Shown here one piece after another: positions 17,860-27,295 of a DNA stretch of 64,000 nt. The notes below the pieces were generated by a model. The model saw only the letters and a list, made by a program, of their open reading frames with translations. It did no database searches and was not told the DNA's origin. Origin of the DNA: CBDCDJ01 sp965215355. Its GTDB lineage: Bacteria > Deinococcota > Deinococci > Deinococcales > Trueperaceae. The translations under genes were made by a program, and so were the position numbers. Every line of letters starts with the position of its first letter. Position 1 is the first letter of the stretch. The stretch spans positions 3,534,001 through 3,598,000 of the forward strand of contig CBDCDJ010000007.1 in the NCBI GenBank assembly GCA_965215355.1, in the 5' to 3' direction.

Positions 17860-18805
17860 AGCAATTCCAAATGAGCCCTATAGATGCGAAACTAGGAACC
17901 ATGCACGGGAAGCTCAGCTTAGACTCCATCCTTGACTGCCTAGGCAGCGTGTTTGACGCGCAACAAGACACGCGCAAAGCGGAGCGGTGCGAATACCGGA
18001 TAAGCGATGCAGGCTTAGCCGCGTTCTCGGTGTTTTTCACCCAAAGCGCCTCATTCCTAGAGCACCAGCGTGATTTACAAAGACGTAAAGGTAAGAGTAA
18101 CGCACACTTGGTGTTCGGGATGGAAAAGATACTAACAGACCCGCACATCAGGAATCTGCTCGACGCTGTTGATGCCGATGACTTGGCGGTGGTGTACAGG
18201 CATCTTGTGAGTGCGCTTGATGAAGCCAAGGTGTTGACGCGGTTTAGGGTTGCGAGAGGCTATTACCTGCTGGCAATGGACGGCACGCAGTCTTTCTCGT
18301 CGGAGAAGATTTCCTGCCAAAACTGCACGAAGCGCGAGAAGAACGGGCGCTTGCGTTACAGCCACAGCGTGATTCCTCCTGTACTGGTGTCTCCTAAGCA
18401 GCGTGAGGTAATAAGTTTAGAGCCTGAATTTGTGCTGCCTCAAAATGGCGATGAAAAAGAGGACTGTGAGCGCAAAGCTGCTAAACGGTGGCTGAGCAGC
18501 AAAGCGCAGCATTACCCTCTGGACAAAGTCATTGTGCTGGGCGATGACCTGTACTGTTGTCAACCCCACTGCCAGGCGGTACGCGCCAAAAACTGGCACT
18601 TTATCTTTGTGTGCAAGCCCGAGTCGCACAAGACGCTTTACGACTACCTCGAGCTACAGACTGTTCAATCTTTGACCAAACGTCATTGGAACGGTTCTTT
18701 TGCCGAAATCCACCTTTACCGCTTTGCTAGCGGGTTACCTTTGAGAGATAGCCTTGATGCTCTCAGCGTCAACTGGTGTGAGTTGAGCATCTACAAAGAA
18801 GATAG
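17860..18805 (+). pseudogene. ISNCY-like transposase, 3' part lost
   Basis: From ATG 17871 the frame encodes about 310 residues of a DDE-type transposase (MSPIDAKLGTMHGKL, later LLAMDGTQSFSSEKI and VIVLGDDLY, with CQNC in between), which I place in the ISNCY group. The frame loses similarity at about 18805, where an ISL3 fragment in the opposite direction begins, so the C terminus and right end are missing. The bases just before and over the start codon, CAGCAATTCCAAATGAG (17860-17876), match the ends of the small repeats at 28.8-29.4 kb, so this is probably the left end of the element. Confidence 0.65.
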
Positions 18806-18981
18806 AGTTGCATCGGTTCTGTGGACTGGTAGAAGCTGTGTCTGCGTGAGGTTGCTCTCTTACAGCTGGGGCAGCGGACGGCGCGGCCTACGGTGTGCGC
18901 CCGTATCTCTAATAGCCCCTTCTTGAAGCCGACAGCTTCAACCTCTATTGGTTTTCCGTTCCAGAACTTGTTCCACAACAT
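18806..18981 (-). pseudogene. ISL3-family transposase, N-terminal fragment
   Basis: The minus-strand frame from ATG 18981 begins MLWNKFWNGKPIEVEAVGF and carries the N-terminal zinc-binding pattern CPSC-x6-HSFYQ that starts ISL3-family transposases. After about 58 residues the frame runs into the ISNCY-like fragment on the other strand and stops. Most of the protein, including the DDE core, is absent. The junction near 18805 records insertion or recombination of one element into another, followed by deletion. Confidence 0.6.
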
Positions 18982-19163
18982 GCTCTATTGTCGCTGAATC
19001 TTCCCGCTTCATCAAAAGTGGCGATGAACCTGACAATGGGGTCCACCTCAGTTCTTATCTCTTTGAAAAGGCTGCGCGCACCCATCAGCTAACTGGAATA
19101 GCCGTCGGGGCTGACAGAAAGGGGCCTTACAGCACCAAGAACGTTAGGGTTTTTAAGGCTTAA
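18948..19163 (+). other. Unexplained coding-like fragment between IS debris and the beta-lactamase gene
   Basis: The 250 bases between the ISL3 fragment and the beta-lactamase-like gene contain one open frame. Its last 50 codons (GDEPDNGVHLSSYLFEKAARTH, then LTGIAVGADRKG) have a protein-like composition, but the first part overlaps the ISL3 fragment. It may be the 3' end of a gene cut by the IS. I do not recognise a family, and the stretch may simply be non-coding. Confidence 0.2.
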
Positions 19164-19247
19164 CGTATAAAAAATCCTGGTGTCTTTCGCTAACCGGGTT
19201 TGAGCGTGGGGCATAGAACCTGCTCGATATAATGCGCAATTGGTCTC

Positions 19248-20123
19248 TTAAGTTCCAGATAGGAAAGCATATATGGCGCTTGAGGCTTCTGCTAAAGCTT
19301 GACTGGCGCGTTTGGTTTTCTCTTCGCCATCATTAAAAAGCACAATGATATAGGGACCTTTCGGACCAAAAACGATACCGGCATCGTTAGTCCTGCCATG
19401 GAGCGTACCCGTCTTATGGGCTACCAATGTTCCTTTTGGGAGGTTGCCTGGAATTCGATCGTCGTACCGACAACCTTTAAGAATTTTAAGCGCCAGCTCG
19501 GTTAAGCCAGAGCTAAGCAATCTGCCTTCATATAAATCAATTAACAGTTGTGCCATATCTTTCGGAGTTGCCCTGTCACCACGTTCTGAGGAGCTTCCGT
19601 CAGGATCTTCTGGTTGCTCTCTATCGGGCTGCTTGAAAAGCACCTCTACTTTTTCGAAGTTTGCGTCAGATCCCAAGGTAGTACAGCTATAGAGCATTTC
19701 CCGAATCGTTTGTGGCACATGAAAGCTGGAGTAGCCTAAATCGTGCATTTCCTCCTCGACACCACTTTTGCTCGTAAGTTTAAAGAGCTTGTCAGTAGCT
19801 GTGTTATCGCTGATGATCATCATGGTCAGGATGAGGTCGTGAATAGTTGGTTGCAAACCTACCGACATGTCTTTTAAAACGCCACTGCCGGGTATTCTGT
19901 CTTCCTCGTGCAGCACAACTCTTTTATTCAGGTCAAGCTTCCCCGAATCAACTTTTCGAAGGAGGTGGACCATGATGGGAAGCTTAACCACACTCGCCAG
20001 AGCAAAGCTTTCGTCAGCACGTATTTCTATTGGCGCACATTCAGCGTGTAAGGCTCGAGCGTAGACGCCAGTTCTCCCATCTATCTCGGAAAGAATTTTA
20101 TTAAGCTCATCATTTACTTGCAT
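19248..20123 (-). CDS. Class A beta-lactamase-like serine hydrolase, no signal peptide
   Basis: A 291-residue penicillin-binding/beta-lactamase-fold protein. The three family motifs are intact: SVVK with Ser44 and Lys47, SDN at 105-107, and KTG at 237-239. The omega-loop general base (Glu166 in ExxLN) is not evident; that segment is instead a long acidic loop (QPDREQPEDPDG, about 166-176). No export signal is seen, so it may be cytosolic or the start may be wrong. It lies 7 bases after a peptide-importer permease, which suggests a role in cleaving an imported amide such as a beta-lactam or cell-wall peptide. A serine hydrolase rather than a true beta-lactamase is possible. Confidence 0.8.
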   Translation of the reverse strand: MQVNDELNKILSEIDGRTGVYARALHAECAPIEIRADESFALASVVKLPIMVHLLRKVDSGKLDLNKRVVLHEEDRIPGSGVLKDMSVGLQPTIHDLILTMMIISDNTATDKLFKLTSKSGVEEEMHDLGYSSFHVPQTIREMLYSCTTLGSDANFEKVEVLFKQPDREQPEDPDGSSSERGDRATPKDMAQLLIDLYEGRLLSSGLTELALKILKGCRYDDRIPGNLPKGTLVAHKTGTLHGRTNDAGIVFGPKGPYIIVLFNDGEEKTKRASQALAEASSAIYAFLSGT

Positions 20124-20130
20124 TTTCCTC

Positions 20131-21000
20131 CTACTTTTTCATTCTGGGATCGAGAACATCACGTAAGCCATCGCCGAATAAGTTTAGGCCCAAAACTGTG
20201 GTTGCAAGAACGAGGCCGGGCAAGGTGGCAATCCACCATTCTGTTCTGAGATAGGCACGCCCGCCAGCAATGATGGCCCCCCACTCCGGGGTCGGCGGCT
20301 GGGCACCGAAACCGATAAAGGAAAGTGCCGCAGTCGCTAAAATGGCCCCAGGAAAGTTGAGGGTTGCGCTCACGATTAACGGCGGAACGACGCCCGGCAA
20401 AATGTGTTTAAACATCAGCCTGGGGCGGCGCGCCCCTACCGACCTAGCAGCCTCGACGAATTCGCGGTCTCGCAGGCTGAGCGTGACGCCGCGGACAACG
20501 CGAAAGTCACCAGGGATGCCGGATATACCCACGACAAGAATAAGCATACCTAAGCTAGGCGTAAAGGCTGAGAATAGAGCAAGAGCAAGTAGCAGACTTG
20601 GGAAAGCAATCCAAATCTCCATGAACTGCTGCAGAATTGTATCGACCCACCCACCGAAGAACCCTGCAATCAGACCCAGGATGGTGCCACCGGTGATACT
20701 GATAAGTACAATAACCGCTCCAACATAAAGACTTATACGCGCGCCGTAAGCGACACGGGTAAAAAGGTCTCGTCCAAATTCATCTGTTCCGAAGAGGTGC
20801 GTCGTGGATGGTGGTTCGAAGCGCGCTCTCAAGTCTTGTCTGACGGGGTCGTAAGACGTAAGGAAAGGAGCAAATACGGCAATACTTATTAACGCAAGAA
20901 TAATAATAATCCCGATCCGGGCGTTGAGCTGACGTAGAAGTTGCCAGAGAACAGACTTGCGGAGATGCACGCTCCGAGTCTTGCTCGAAGTGTCAGTCAT
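20131..21000 (-). CDS. ABC importer permease, DppC/OppC type (second peptide importer)
   Basis: A 289-residue inner-membrane permease with the family motif FGTDEFGRDLFTRV after the first membrane helix and the EAA loop EAARSVGARRPRLMFKHILP. The ATG at 21000 overlaps the end of the preceding permease gene by 8 bases and follows AGGA; an upstream in-frame start at 21033 would overlap by 41 bases and adds an unlikely leader. C-terminal GDGLRDVLDPRMKK is standard. It pairs with the DppB-type permease encoded just before it. No ATPase genes accompany this importer in the window. Confidence 0.94.
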   Translation of the reverse strand: MTDTSSKTRSVHLRKSVLWQLLRQLNARIGIIIILALISIAVFAPFLTSYDPVRQDLRARFEPPSTTHLFGTDEFGRDLFTRVAYGARISLYVGAVIVLISITGGTILGLIAGFFGGWVDTILQQFMEIWIAFPSLLLALALFSAFTPSLGMLILVVGISGIPGDFRVVRGVTLSLRDREFVEAARSVGARRPRLMFKHILPGVVPPLIVSATLNFPGAILATAALSFIGFGAQPPTPEWGAIIAGGRAYLRTEWWIATLPGLVLATTVLGLNLFGDGLRDVLDPRMKK

Positions 21001-21913
21001 AGCGGATCCTGGGATCGATAAGGGTGTAACCAAGGTCTACCAAAAGGTTGGAGAAAACGATGATGGTGGCCGCCAGAAGGACAACGCCCTGAACAACGGG
21101 TACGTCACGAGCTGAAAGCGCCTCAATCGAGAGTCTGCCAATGCCGGGCAGGGCAAAGATCGACTCGGTGATGATGGCACCGCCCATCAAACCGGCAAAC
21201 AGCAAGCCGAGGATGGATAGCACCGGTATCATGGCATTCTTGAGTGCGTGTTTTAAAACTACTACATGCTTTGCCAGGCCTTTGGCACGTGCAGTACGAA
21301 CGAAATCGAGCCGGTAAACCTCTAGGAATGAACTGCGCGTGTAACGGGCGATACCGCCTGCCGCACCCGTTCCCAGGCTGACCGCCGGGAGCACGAACGA
21401 CCGCCAGTCCTCAACCATCGCAACCGGAAACCAACCCAAGCGGTAGCCAAATACGATTTGCAGCATCAAACCCAGCCAAAAACTAGGAATCGAAACGCCA
21501 AGAAGAGCAACCGTTATGGCACCGTAGTCTAGGGGGCTATTTTGCCAAACGGCTGCAATGATGCCTGCTGACAGTCCGAGAATGATTGCCAGGGTCATTG
21601 TGGAACACGTCAACCAAAGTGTCACGGGGAGGCGGGACATCACTTCTTGAGTAACTGGACGTCCACTGCGGTGGGATCGGCCCAGATCACCTCGTAGCAC
21701 ATTGCTCACAAACCTAAAATACTGCACATAGAGGGGTTGGTCGAGCCCTAACTGCTTGCGCAAAGCATCCCGCTGCTCCGTTGTACCGTAGTCTCCGTAT
21801 CGTACCGACACGGCGTCGCCAGGCGTAACGGTACTGATGACGAATACAAACAGAGTTACACCCAACATGACAAAAGCCATAGACAGTAATCGGCGTAGCA
21901 AATACCCGGTCAT
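20993..21913 (-). CDS. ABC importer permease, DppB/OppB type (second peptide importer)
   Basis: A 306-residue permease with the standard N terminus (MTGYLLRRLLSMAFVMLGV), the loop GLDQPLYVQYFRF, about six membrane helices and the EAA region RTARAKGLAKHVVVLKHALK. It starts 54 bases after the receptor gene with a stem-loop in between, and its stop is inside the next permease gene. Length and motifs are normal for the family. It should form the translocation path with the DppC-type partner. Confidence 0.94.
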   Translation of the reverse strand: MTGYLLRRLLSMAFVMLGVTLFVFVISTVTPGDAVSVRYGDYGTTEQRDALRKQLGLDQPLYVQYFRFVSNVLRGDLGRSHRSGRPVTQEVMSRLPVTLWLTCSTMTLAIILGLSAGIIAAVWQNSPLDYGAITVALLGVSIPSFWLGLMLQIVFGYRLGWFPVAMVEDWRSFVLPAVSLGTGAAGGIARYTRSSFLEVYRLDFVRTARAKGLAKHVVVLKHALKNAMIPVLSILGLLFAGLMGGAIITESIFALPGIGRLSIEALSARDVPVVQGVVLLAATIIVFSNLLVDLGYTLIDPRIRYD

Positions 21914-21924
21914 CTGTCCCCCAC

Positions 21925-21955
21925 AAGGGTTGCAGACTACGAACCTGCAACCCTT
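21925..21955 (-). promoter_or_regulatory. Intercistronic stem-loop between receptor and permease genes
   Basis: AAGGGTTGCAG (21925-21935) and its exact inverted copy (21945-21955) form an 11-bp stem with a 9-base loop and no T tract on the coding strand. It lies between the receptor stop (21968) and the permease start (21913), the same position and loop size as the hairpin at 5591-5625. Probable roles are receptor mRNA stabilisation or attenuation. Confidence 0.75.
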
Positions 21956-21967
21956 ATTGTACTTACA

Positions 21968-23560
21968 TCAATTCCTGGTGCCAATAAACGCGTCGTAATA
22001 AAGCAGCGTTGCGGAGAAGGGGTGGACCTTGATGCCTTCTACTTCGTTACGCACCAGCGTCAAAGTCTCTGTAGCATAGAGGGGCACCCAAGGTGCTTCA
22101 TCCAAAATCTTGCGCTGAAGTTCCTGATAAACAGCGAATCGTTTATCCAACTCAACGGTTGCGTTACCACGCGCTAACAATTCATCAACCTCAGGGGTCG
22201 TGTAGTGAACGCGGTTCGAGGTTTCAAGCCGGTCCGAGCCGAAGAAGTACGACAGAATACCGGCATCGCTCCAGCCGTAGGAAATCAAGAGCAAATCGTG
22301 CTCTGCATTTTTAGTGTTGGCGAGGAGTGTTGCCGACTCCAACTGCTGAAGCTCAGCATTGATACCTGCATCAGCCAGCTGCGCCTGAACAATTTGTGCG
22401 GCACGTTGCCAAACCGGGGTGTTATACGTCCAGAACACCAACGTCAGGGGTTGACCGTCTTTCTCCATGAAGCCGCTGGAACCCTCTTCATACCCTAATA
22501 CGCGTAGTATTTCGCGTGAAGCTTCCGGATCATAGGAGTACCCTTCCATGTTCGGGTCATATCCCCAAATCGCTGGTGAAAAGAGACCGGTTATAGGTTC
22601 TGCAAAGCCCTCGAGCGCTGCGTCTACTATCTCTTCACGATTGACTGCGTGAGCCACCGCTTTACGTATCTCCACGTTTTCGGTCAAACGACCGCAGCAC
22701 GAGGTCTGACCAAGATACGTGATACCGGCACTTAGAAAAGAGAGGACATGGAACTCACCATCTTCGCCCAGGTCTCCACTATCCATCAAGCGCTGTACAT
22801 CACGAGGTGGAGCCCCTGCTACGTCAACCCCATCAGTTTGGAGAAGCAATAACTGAGTAGCGTCATCGGGAACAATTTGGAAAGTGATGTGTTCCAAATA
22901 AGGTGCGCCTTGATTTTCGTAAAAGGCTGGTGCCCAAGCGTAGTCTTCAAACCGCTCCAATTCGATGTGGTCACCTGAAACAGCCTCGACGAAGCGGAAC
23001 GGGCCAGCACCTACGGGGTGCTGCTCATAATCGTCTCCAAACGATTCGACCGCAGTGGGTGAAAGGATAGCCAAAAATGTAGATGCAAGATTTACGAGCG
23101 CTGGTGCGTAGGCATCTTCATAATGAAGTCGAACCGTATATTCATCCACGACCTCAGTCGATTGAAGCGTTCCTGCAAAGCTTGCACCCGGTGCGGCACG
23201 TTCGGGATTGAGGAGGCGATCAAAGGTAAATTTTACAGCCTCAGCATTAAAAGGCGTGCCGTCATGGAAAGTAACATCTTGTCGGAGTTTAAATTCGATA
23301 GTCTTTCCCTCATCGAGGAGTTGCCAGGATTCTGCAAGATAGGGGATAAACTCACCGGCCTCAATGTCCTGAGTAACCAGGGTGGCATTCATCAAATTGT
23401 GATAGCTGACGACGGATGGAGTAGCGTGAATATCTAGTGAGGTCGCTTCTTGAGAAATAGCTACGCGCAAATTGCCGGCAGCAAGTGTAAAGCTTAGTAA
23501 CATCACTGAAATTATGCTTGCCATGAAGTGAACATACTTCCTCTGTACTATGAATTTCAT
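21968..23560 (-). CDS. ABC importer substrate-binding protein, family 5 (second peptide importer)
   Basis: A 530-residue exported receptor of the SBP_bac_5 family. A signal-like segment (FMASIISVMLLSFTLAAG) follows a basic start; the mature part begins near NLRVAISQEATSLD and includes YLAESWQLLDEGKTIEFKLR and FHDGTPFNAEAVKFTFDRL, the family signature. The ATG at 23560 is chosen because it opens the signal peptide; an in-frame start at 23608 adds 16 unlikely residues. The upstream 150 bases are AT-rich and end at the IS21 element, so promoter sequences may have been altered by that insertion. It heads an operon with two permeases and a beta-lactamase-like gene. Confidence 0.93.
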   Translation of the reverse strand: MKFIVQRKYVHFMASIISVMLLSFTLAAGNLRVAISQEATSLDIHATPSVVSYHNLMNATLVTQDIEAGEFIPYLAESWQLLDEGKTIEFKLRQDVTFHDGTPFNAEAVKFTFDRLLNPERAAPGASFAGTLQSTEVVDEYTVRLHYEDAYAPALVNLASTFLAILSPTAVESFGDDYEQHPVGAGPFRFVEAVSGDHIELERFEDYAWAPAFYENQGAPYLEHITFQIVPDDATQLLLLQTDGVDVAGAPPRDVQRLMDSGDLGEDGEFHVLSFLSAGITYLGQTSCCGRLTENVEIRKAVAHAVNREEIVDAALEGFAEPITGLFSPAIWGYDPNMEGYSYDPEASREILRVLGYEEGSSGFMEKDGQPLTLVFWTYNTPVWQRAAQIVQAQLADAGINAELQQLESATLLANTKNAEHDLLLISYGWSDAGILSYFFGSDRLETSNRVHYTTPEVDELLARGNATVELDKRFAVYQELQRKILDEAPWVPLYATETLTLVRNEVEGIKVHPFSATLLYYDAFIGTRN

Positions 23561-23755
23561 AATCTCTACCGCCTCCCTGGTCGAAATGAATTTGAGACAA
23601 TATACCACAGCCTGTTTTTATACACCACTGTTTATAAAGATGTGATACAGCAGGCTTTTATCATCAAACTTAAAAAATTACGTATGTTAACGAATTCGGC
23701 CACTCGGACTACTTGAAAGTGAGCGCATCGGAGCGAAGCGACGCAAGTACTCCTA

Positions 23756-24514
23756 TTATGCTCCTGCCACTTTAGGTTGGGTCAAGCTGTTCTTGGTTTT
23801 CCGTAGGCTTTCCCCGCTGAGCTCGGTGCGGTAAGCGTTGTGAATCACCCTGTCGAAAATGGCGTCGGCTAAGGTGGGGTCGGCCAGATTGTCGTACCAA
23901 AGGTTGATGGGCAGCTGACTAACAATGAGGGTCGAGCCGCGCTCATAACGGTCATCGAGAAGTTCCAAGAGAACGCGGCGCTGCTCAGCGGTAGGTGTAT
24001 CGAGCCCCCAATCGTCGAGGATGAGCAGGTTTGTGTGGCTGAGTTTGGCGAGCGTTTTCAAGTAACGCCCGTCGCCTTTGGTAATGACCAATTCTTGTAA
24101 AAGCCGTGAGGTTTGGGTGTAAACAGCGCTAAAGTCATAACGGCAGGCCTGGTGGGCCAAAGCGCAAGCGAGGTAGGTTTTGCCGACCCCGGTGGGTCCG
24201 GTAATGATGAAGTTGTGACGTTCCTTGATCCAGGCGCAGCTTGCTAAGCTCTGAAGCAGCGAGCGGTCCAAGCTGCGCGGATGCTTGTGGTCGATATCTT
24301 CGAGACATGCCTGTTGCCGAAGTCCAGCCTTTCTGAGCTTGCCAGCAAAGCGCCGGTTATCGCGGTGGGTGGCTTCTCGGTCGATGAGTAAACCCAGTCG
24401 CTCCTCGAAACTCAGGTCGGTAAGCTCAGGTAAGGCCTGTTGTTCGGCCAAGGCTTGCGCCATGCCGTCGAGTTTCAAGCGGCGGAGTTTGTCCAGCGTC
24501 GGGTGGTTGAGCAT
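23756..24514 (-). CDS. istB: IstB, IS21 transposition helper ATPase
   Basis: A 252-residue AAA+ ATPase related to DnaC that assembles on target DNA and activates the IstA transposase. Walker A GPTGVGKT and Walker B LLILDDWG are intact, with a helical N-terminal domain (about 1-90) containing the family motif LSFEERLGLLIDRE. Its ATG overlaps the istA stop by one base (TGATG) with AAGGAG upstream, the normal IS21 arrangement. The protein looks full length and functional, but without IstA the element cannot move by itself. Confidence 0.95.
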   Translation of the reverse strand: MLNHPTLDKLRRLKLDGMAQALAEQQALPELTDLSFEERLGLLIDREATHRDNRRFAGKLRKAGLRQQACLEDIDHKHPRSLDRSLLQSLASCAWIKERHNFIITGPTGVGKTYLACALAHQACRYDFSAVYTQTSRLLQELVITKGDGRYLKTLAKLSHTNLLILDDWGLDTPTAEQRRVLLELLDDRYERGSTLIVSQLPINLWYDNLADPTLADAIFDRVIHNAYRTELSGESLRKTKNSLTQPKVAGA

Positions 24515-26116
24515 CAGTTAAGCTCCTTTCGGTAGTAGGCTGCGCCTCTAAGATTGTGGTGGGGTTGTTGCGTCGCCAGCTTTTCAGGTTTGGCCTCAGG
24601 CAAAGGTTCTTGGTCGAGATTGTGCTTGAGAATCGACTCGACCGATTTGTAGCTGTAAGACTGCAAATAGCAAGCCCGTTTGCAAGCCGCCTCGAGCCGC
24701 TCTTCGCCGTAGGTCTTAGCCAAACGCATGACGCCTAAGCAAGCGCGAAAGCCTTGCTCGGGGTGAGGTCGGCTCCTTAGAATCGCCTCGACCACTTGAG
24801 CCGTGTGCTCGCCGGTTTTCTGCGCCCAGTGGACAAAACGCTCAGGCGTCCACTCGCCACGGAACTTATGGCGCTCAGGCATGTGCTCTTTAAGCGTGGT
24901 GTGCCCCCCTTTGCGTTCAGCGTTATGACTCGATGATGCGAGGCGATACGCTTGCCCTTCAAAAACTTCGAGCGTGTGCTGAGTAAAGCGCAACTCTACG
25001 CTTGCTCCGACGTACTGGTAAGGAACGCTATAGTAGTGCCCGTCGAGGTGAACGTGGTAATCGACATGAACCGTGGCTTTTTTCCAGTTCGCCAGGACAT
25101 ACGCTTCAAGGGGCAAAGGGCGCAATACCGCTTTCTCGACTTCGTCGAACAGACTCTTGCGGCTGCCGGTCTGTTTCTGAAAAGGTTTGTCGTTGAGCTG
25201 CAAGAGTAAGGCCTTAAGCGCAGCGTTGGCGTCTTTCAGACTGAAGAAGGTGCGGTGTCGAAGCGGCGCTAAAATTTGCTGTTCGACCACCTGCACGCCC
25301 ACCTCGACCTTGGCTTTGTCTTTGGGTTTGCGGACCCTGGCCGGGATAACGGCGACGCCGTAGTGCTCGGAACTAGGCCCAGCGGGCCGGGCTTTGCCCG
25401 TTCTAGGCAAACTCGGCATAGGCTCTGTTGAGGTCGGGTTCATAGTAGCTCGGGCTTTTGACGCCGGTCGTGAGGTTGTCAGGAACGATGATTTCGGGCA
25501 CCCCACCGAAGAATTCCAGTGCCCGCTTGTGAGAACCGAGCCAGTCTTCTAGCTGCTGGGTCCAGGTCGCCTCGGCGTAGGTGTAGTTGCTGGCACCTAA
25601 CACAGCAACAAAAACTTGGGCGTTTTTGACCTCGCCTCTTGAAGGGTCGGTGATGGCAAGCGTGAGCCCGGCGTAGTCGACAAACAGTTTCTCGCCCGCT
25701 TTGTGATGCTGGCGCATGCTCAGGTTCCGCTCTTTGCGCCACTGCCGATATTTCAGGGTGAAGCTGCTGTATTCAAACCCGGTGGGATGTTCGAGTTTGT
25801 ACTCCTGCCACAGCAGAAACAGCGTGACTCCTTTTCGTTTGAGCTCTTTGCTGACCACTTCCCAATCCGGTAGCACTTTACGGGAGTAATCGACACCCGC
25901 CGAGCTAGGAAAAAGTCGTTCTTCTAAGGCTTCATCATCCAGTTCTGCCGGTAAGGGCCAGCTCAGTCCAGCCACCTGTGCCCGCCCAATATAGCCGTTG
26001 ATGGTACTTCGGCTTAGCTTGCAGCTCTTGGCTATCTGCCGATCGCTTAAGCCGAGCTCCCATCTCAGTCTCAAGACTTCTCTGATCTTCCTCATCGACA
26101 CTCGCTTCCTTGGCAT
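24514..26116 (-). pseudogene. istA: IstA, IS21 transposase, disrupted by a 37-bp insertion
   Basis: From ATG 26116 (AGGAGG upstream) the frame encodes the IstA N terminus: an HTH (LGLSDRQIAKSCKLSRSTING) and the first part of the DDE integrase core (GEKLFVDYAGL, EIIVPDNLTTGVK), ending at RAYAEFA and a TAG at 25403-25405. The remainder (EHYGVAVIPARVRKPKDKAKVE to the end) continues in another frame from 25368. Family members read straight from FA to EHYG, so the 37 bases in between are an insertion that adds a stop and shifts the frame. No full-length transposase is expected. Confidence 0.9.
25369..25405. repeat. 37-bp insertion with two adjacent mini-hairpins inside istA
   Basis: The inserted bases interrupt the codons for FA and EHYG of IstA. 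On the coding strand they contain two neighbouring palindromes, GGGCAAAGCCC and GGCCCGCTGGGCC, within a frame of CTAGAAC and CTAGTTC. The pattern resembles a very small REP-like or scar element. I found no second copy in the window. Confidence 0.6.
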
Positions 26117-26211
26117 ATGCGCCTCCTGGGAGGTCACATACCACTTGGATTCTCGTGTCGCTTCGCTAAGCTGGCCCGAGCGCTTAGGCTAATGGCCCGA
26201 GCCATCCCTAG

Positions 26212-26299
26212 CCGCTCGTTTTCGTTAGCGCAACCGCTCGTTTTGTCTTAGCAGACCTGCTCGTTTTGCTTTAGCGCGGGTGGTCGTTTTGCCTTAGCG
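26212..26299. repeat. Four direct repeats at the right end of the IS21 element
   Basis: The repeat CCGCTCGTTTTNNNTTAGCG occurs at about 26212, 26234, 26257 and 26280, spaced 22-23 bases, with increasing divergence outward. IS21-family elements carry such tandem end repeats as transposase binding sites. An equivalent array is not visible at the other end, which supports loss or divergence of the left end. Confidence 0.65.
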
Positions 26300-26304
26300 T
26301 ATGC

Positions 26305-27285
26305 ATGCTGCACGGCATGGAGGCGGCGGTAGGCGTGGACCGGTACTCGAGCGGCAACCATCGCCGCACCGGTCACAGCCGGGCGGTTGTCAGATACGCC
26401 GACGATTTCGTGGCGTTCTGCGAATCTAAGGAGGATGCCCTAAAGGTATTGGCAACGTTGCAAGCGTGGCTGTCTGAACGGGGTCTCTCCCTGTCAGACG
26501 AGAAAACGCGCATCGTGCATATCACCGAGGGGTTTGATTTCTTAGGATTCAACGTCAGGCAGTACAAGGATTCCACGTCCCGCACCGGGCGTAAACTCTT
26601 CATCAAGCCGAGCAAAGCGTCGGTCGAGCGGTTACGGGAGAAGCTGCGCGCAAAGTGGAAAGCCTTAGAGGGCTCGAACGCGAGCGCAGTGGTGAGTCGG
26701 CTCACCCCGGTCATCCGAGGCTGGGCCAACTACTTCCGGATTGGCGTCTGCAAGTATACCTTCGGGGTGCTCGACACCTGGATGTTCAGAAAGGCGTGGC
26801 GCTGGGCTACCCGAACACATCCGGGCAAGAACGCTCTGTGGCGAAAGCAGCGGTACTTCAGGCGGTGGAATCCGCGGCGGAACAACCGCTGGGTCTTCGG
26901 CGACGAAGCCAACGGCAAGTACCTGCCGAGGTTCACCTGGACGAAGGTCAAGCGGCACATACAGGTGGTCGGGGCCTCATCGCCAGATGACCCCGAACTG
27001 CGCGACTATTGGGCGCGGCGGCGCGGACAGCAGGCCCGCGAGGTGCTGCTGCCGCAGTGGCACGTCCCGGCAGCAAGGCAGAGCTACGTGTGTCCGGTGT
27101 GCGGCGAAACGCTTGCCAACGGCGAGCCTATCCAACTGCATCATGAGGTGCTTGACCGAACGTCCGCCGAACGGTACCGACCGACGAATCATAAGGTTGT
27201 GCATCTCTACTGCCATCAGCAGATTCATGGCGGGGCGCGGGTGAAGGTGCCCGTGTCCGCCAGGAGCTTGATTCGTGAGGCGTGA
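26305..27285 (+). pseudogene. ltrA: Group II intron reverse transcriptase/maturase, 5' end removed by the IS21 element
   Basis: The remaining 320 or so residues begin in the palm domain of the reverse transcriptase. The catalytic motif RYADDFVAFC, the following EKTRIVHITEGFDFLGF, the maturase (X) domain with TPVIRGWANYFRIG, and a C-terminal HNH endonuclease (CPVCGETL, LHHEVL, LYCHQQIHGG) are present. The fingers and the first RT blocks are missing, and the frame begins a few bases from the IS21 end, so the insertion cut off the N-terminal half. The nominal ATG at 26305 is not a real start. An HNH domain argues for a class A/B/D-type rather than class C intron. Confidence 0.9.
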
Positions 27286-27295
27286 GGTCTTGTTT

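Larger units (their letters stand above)
23714..26306 (-). mobile_element. IS21-family insertion sequence with defective istA
   Basis: The element carries istA (broken) and istB on the minus strand. Near both ends the inward-reading sequence shares AGCGAAGCGAC (left about 23733, right about 26163 on the other strand), consistent with subterminal inverted repeats. The right end has four copies of a 22-23-bp repeat, usual for this family. The outer limits are estimates: the left end may begin at TGAAAG (23714) and the right end lies at about 26300-26306, directly against a truncated group II intron frame. No target duplication could be identified, so one end may be missing. Confidence 0.75.

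Noticed and set aside
23600..23700. Inverted AGCCTG/CAGGCT pattern with TATATT upstream of the second receptor
   Set aside because: The arms are short and imperfect and no -35 element with proper spacing was found, so a specific promoter or operator is not claimed.
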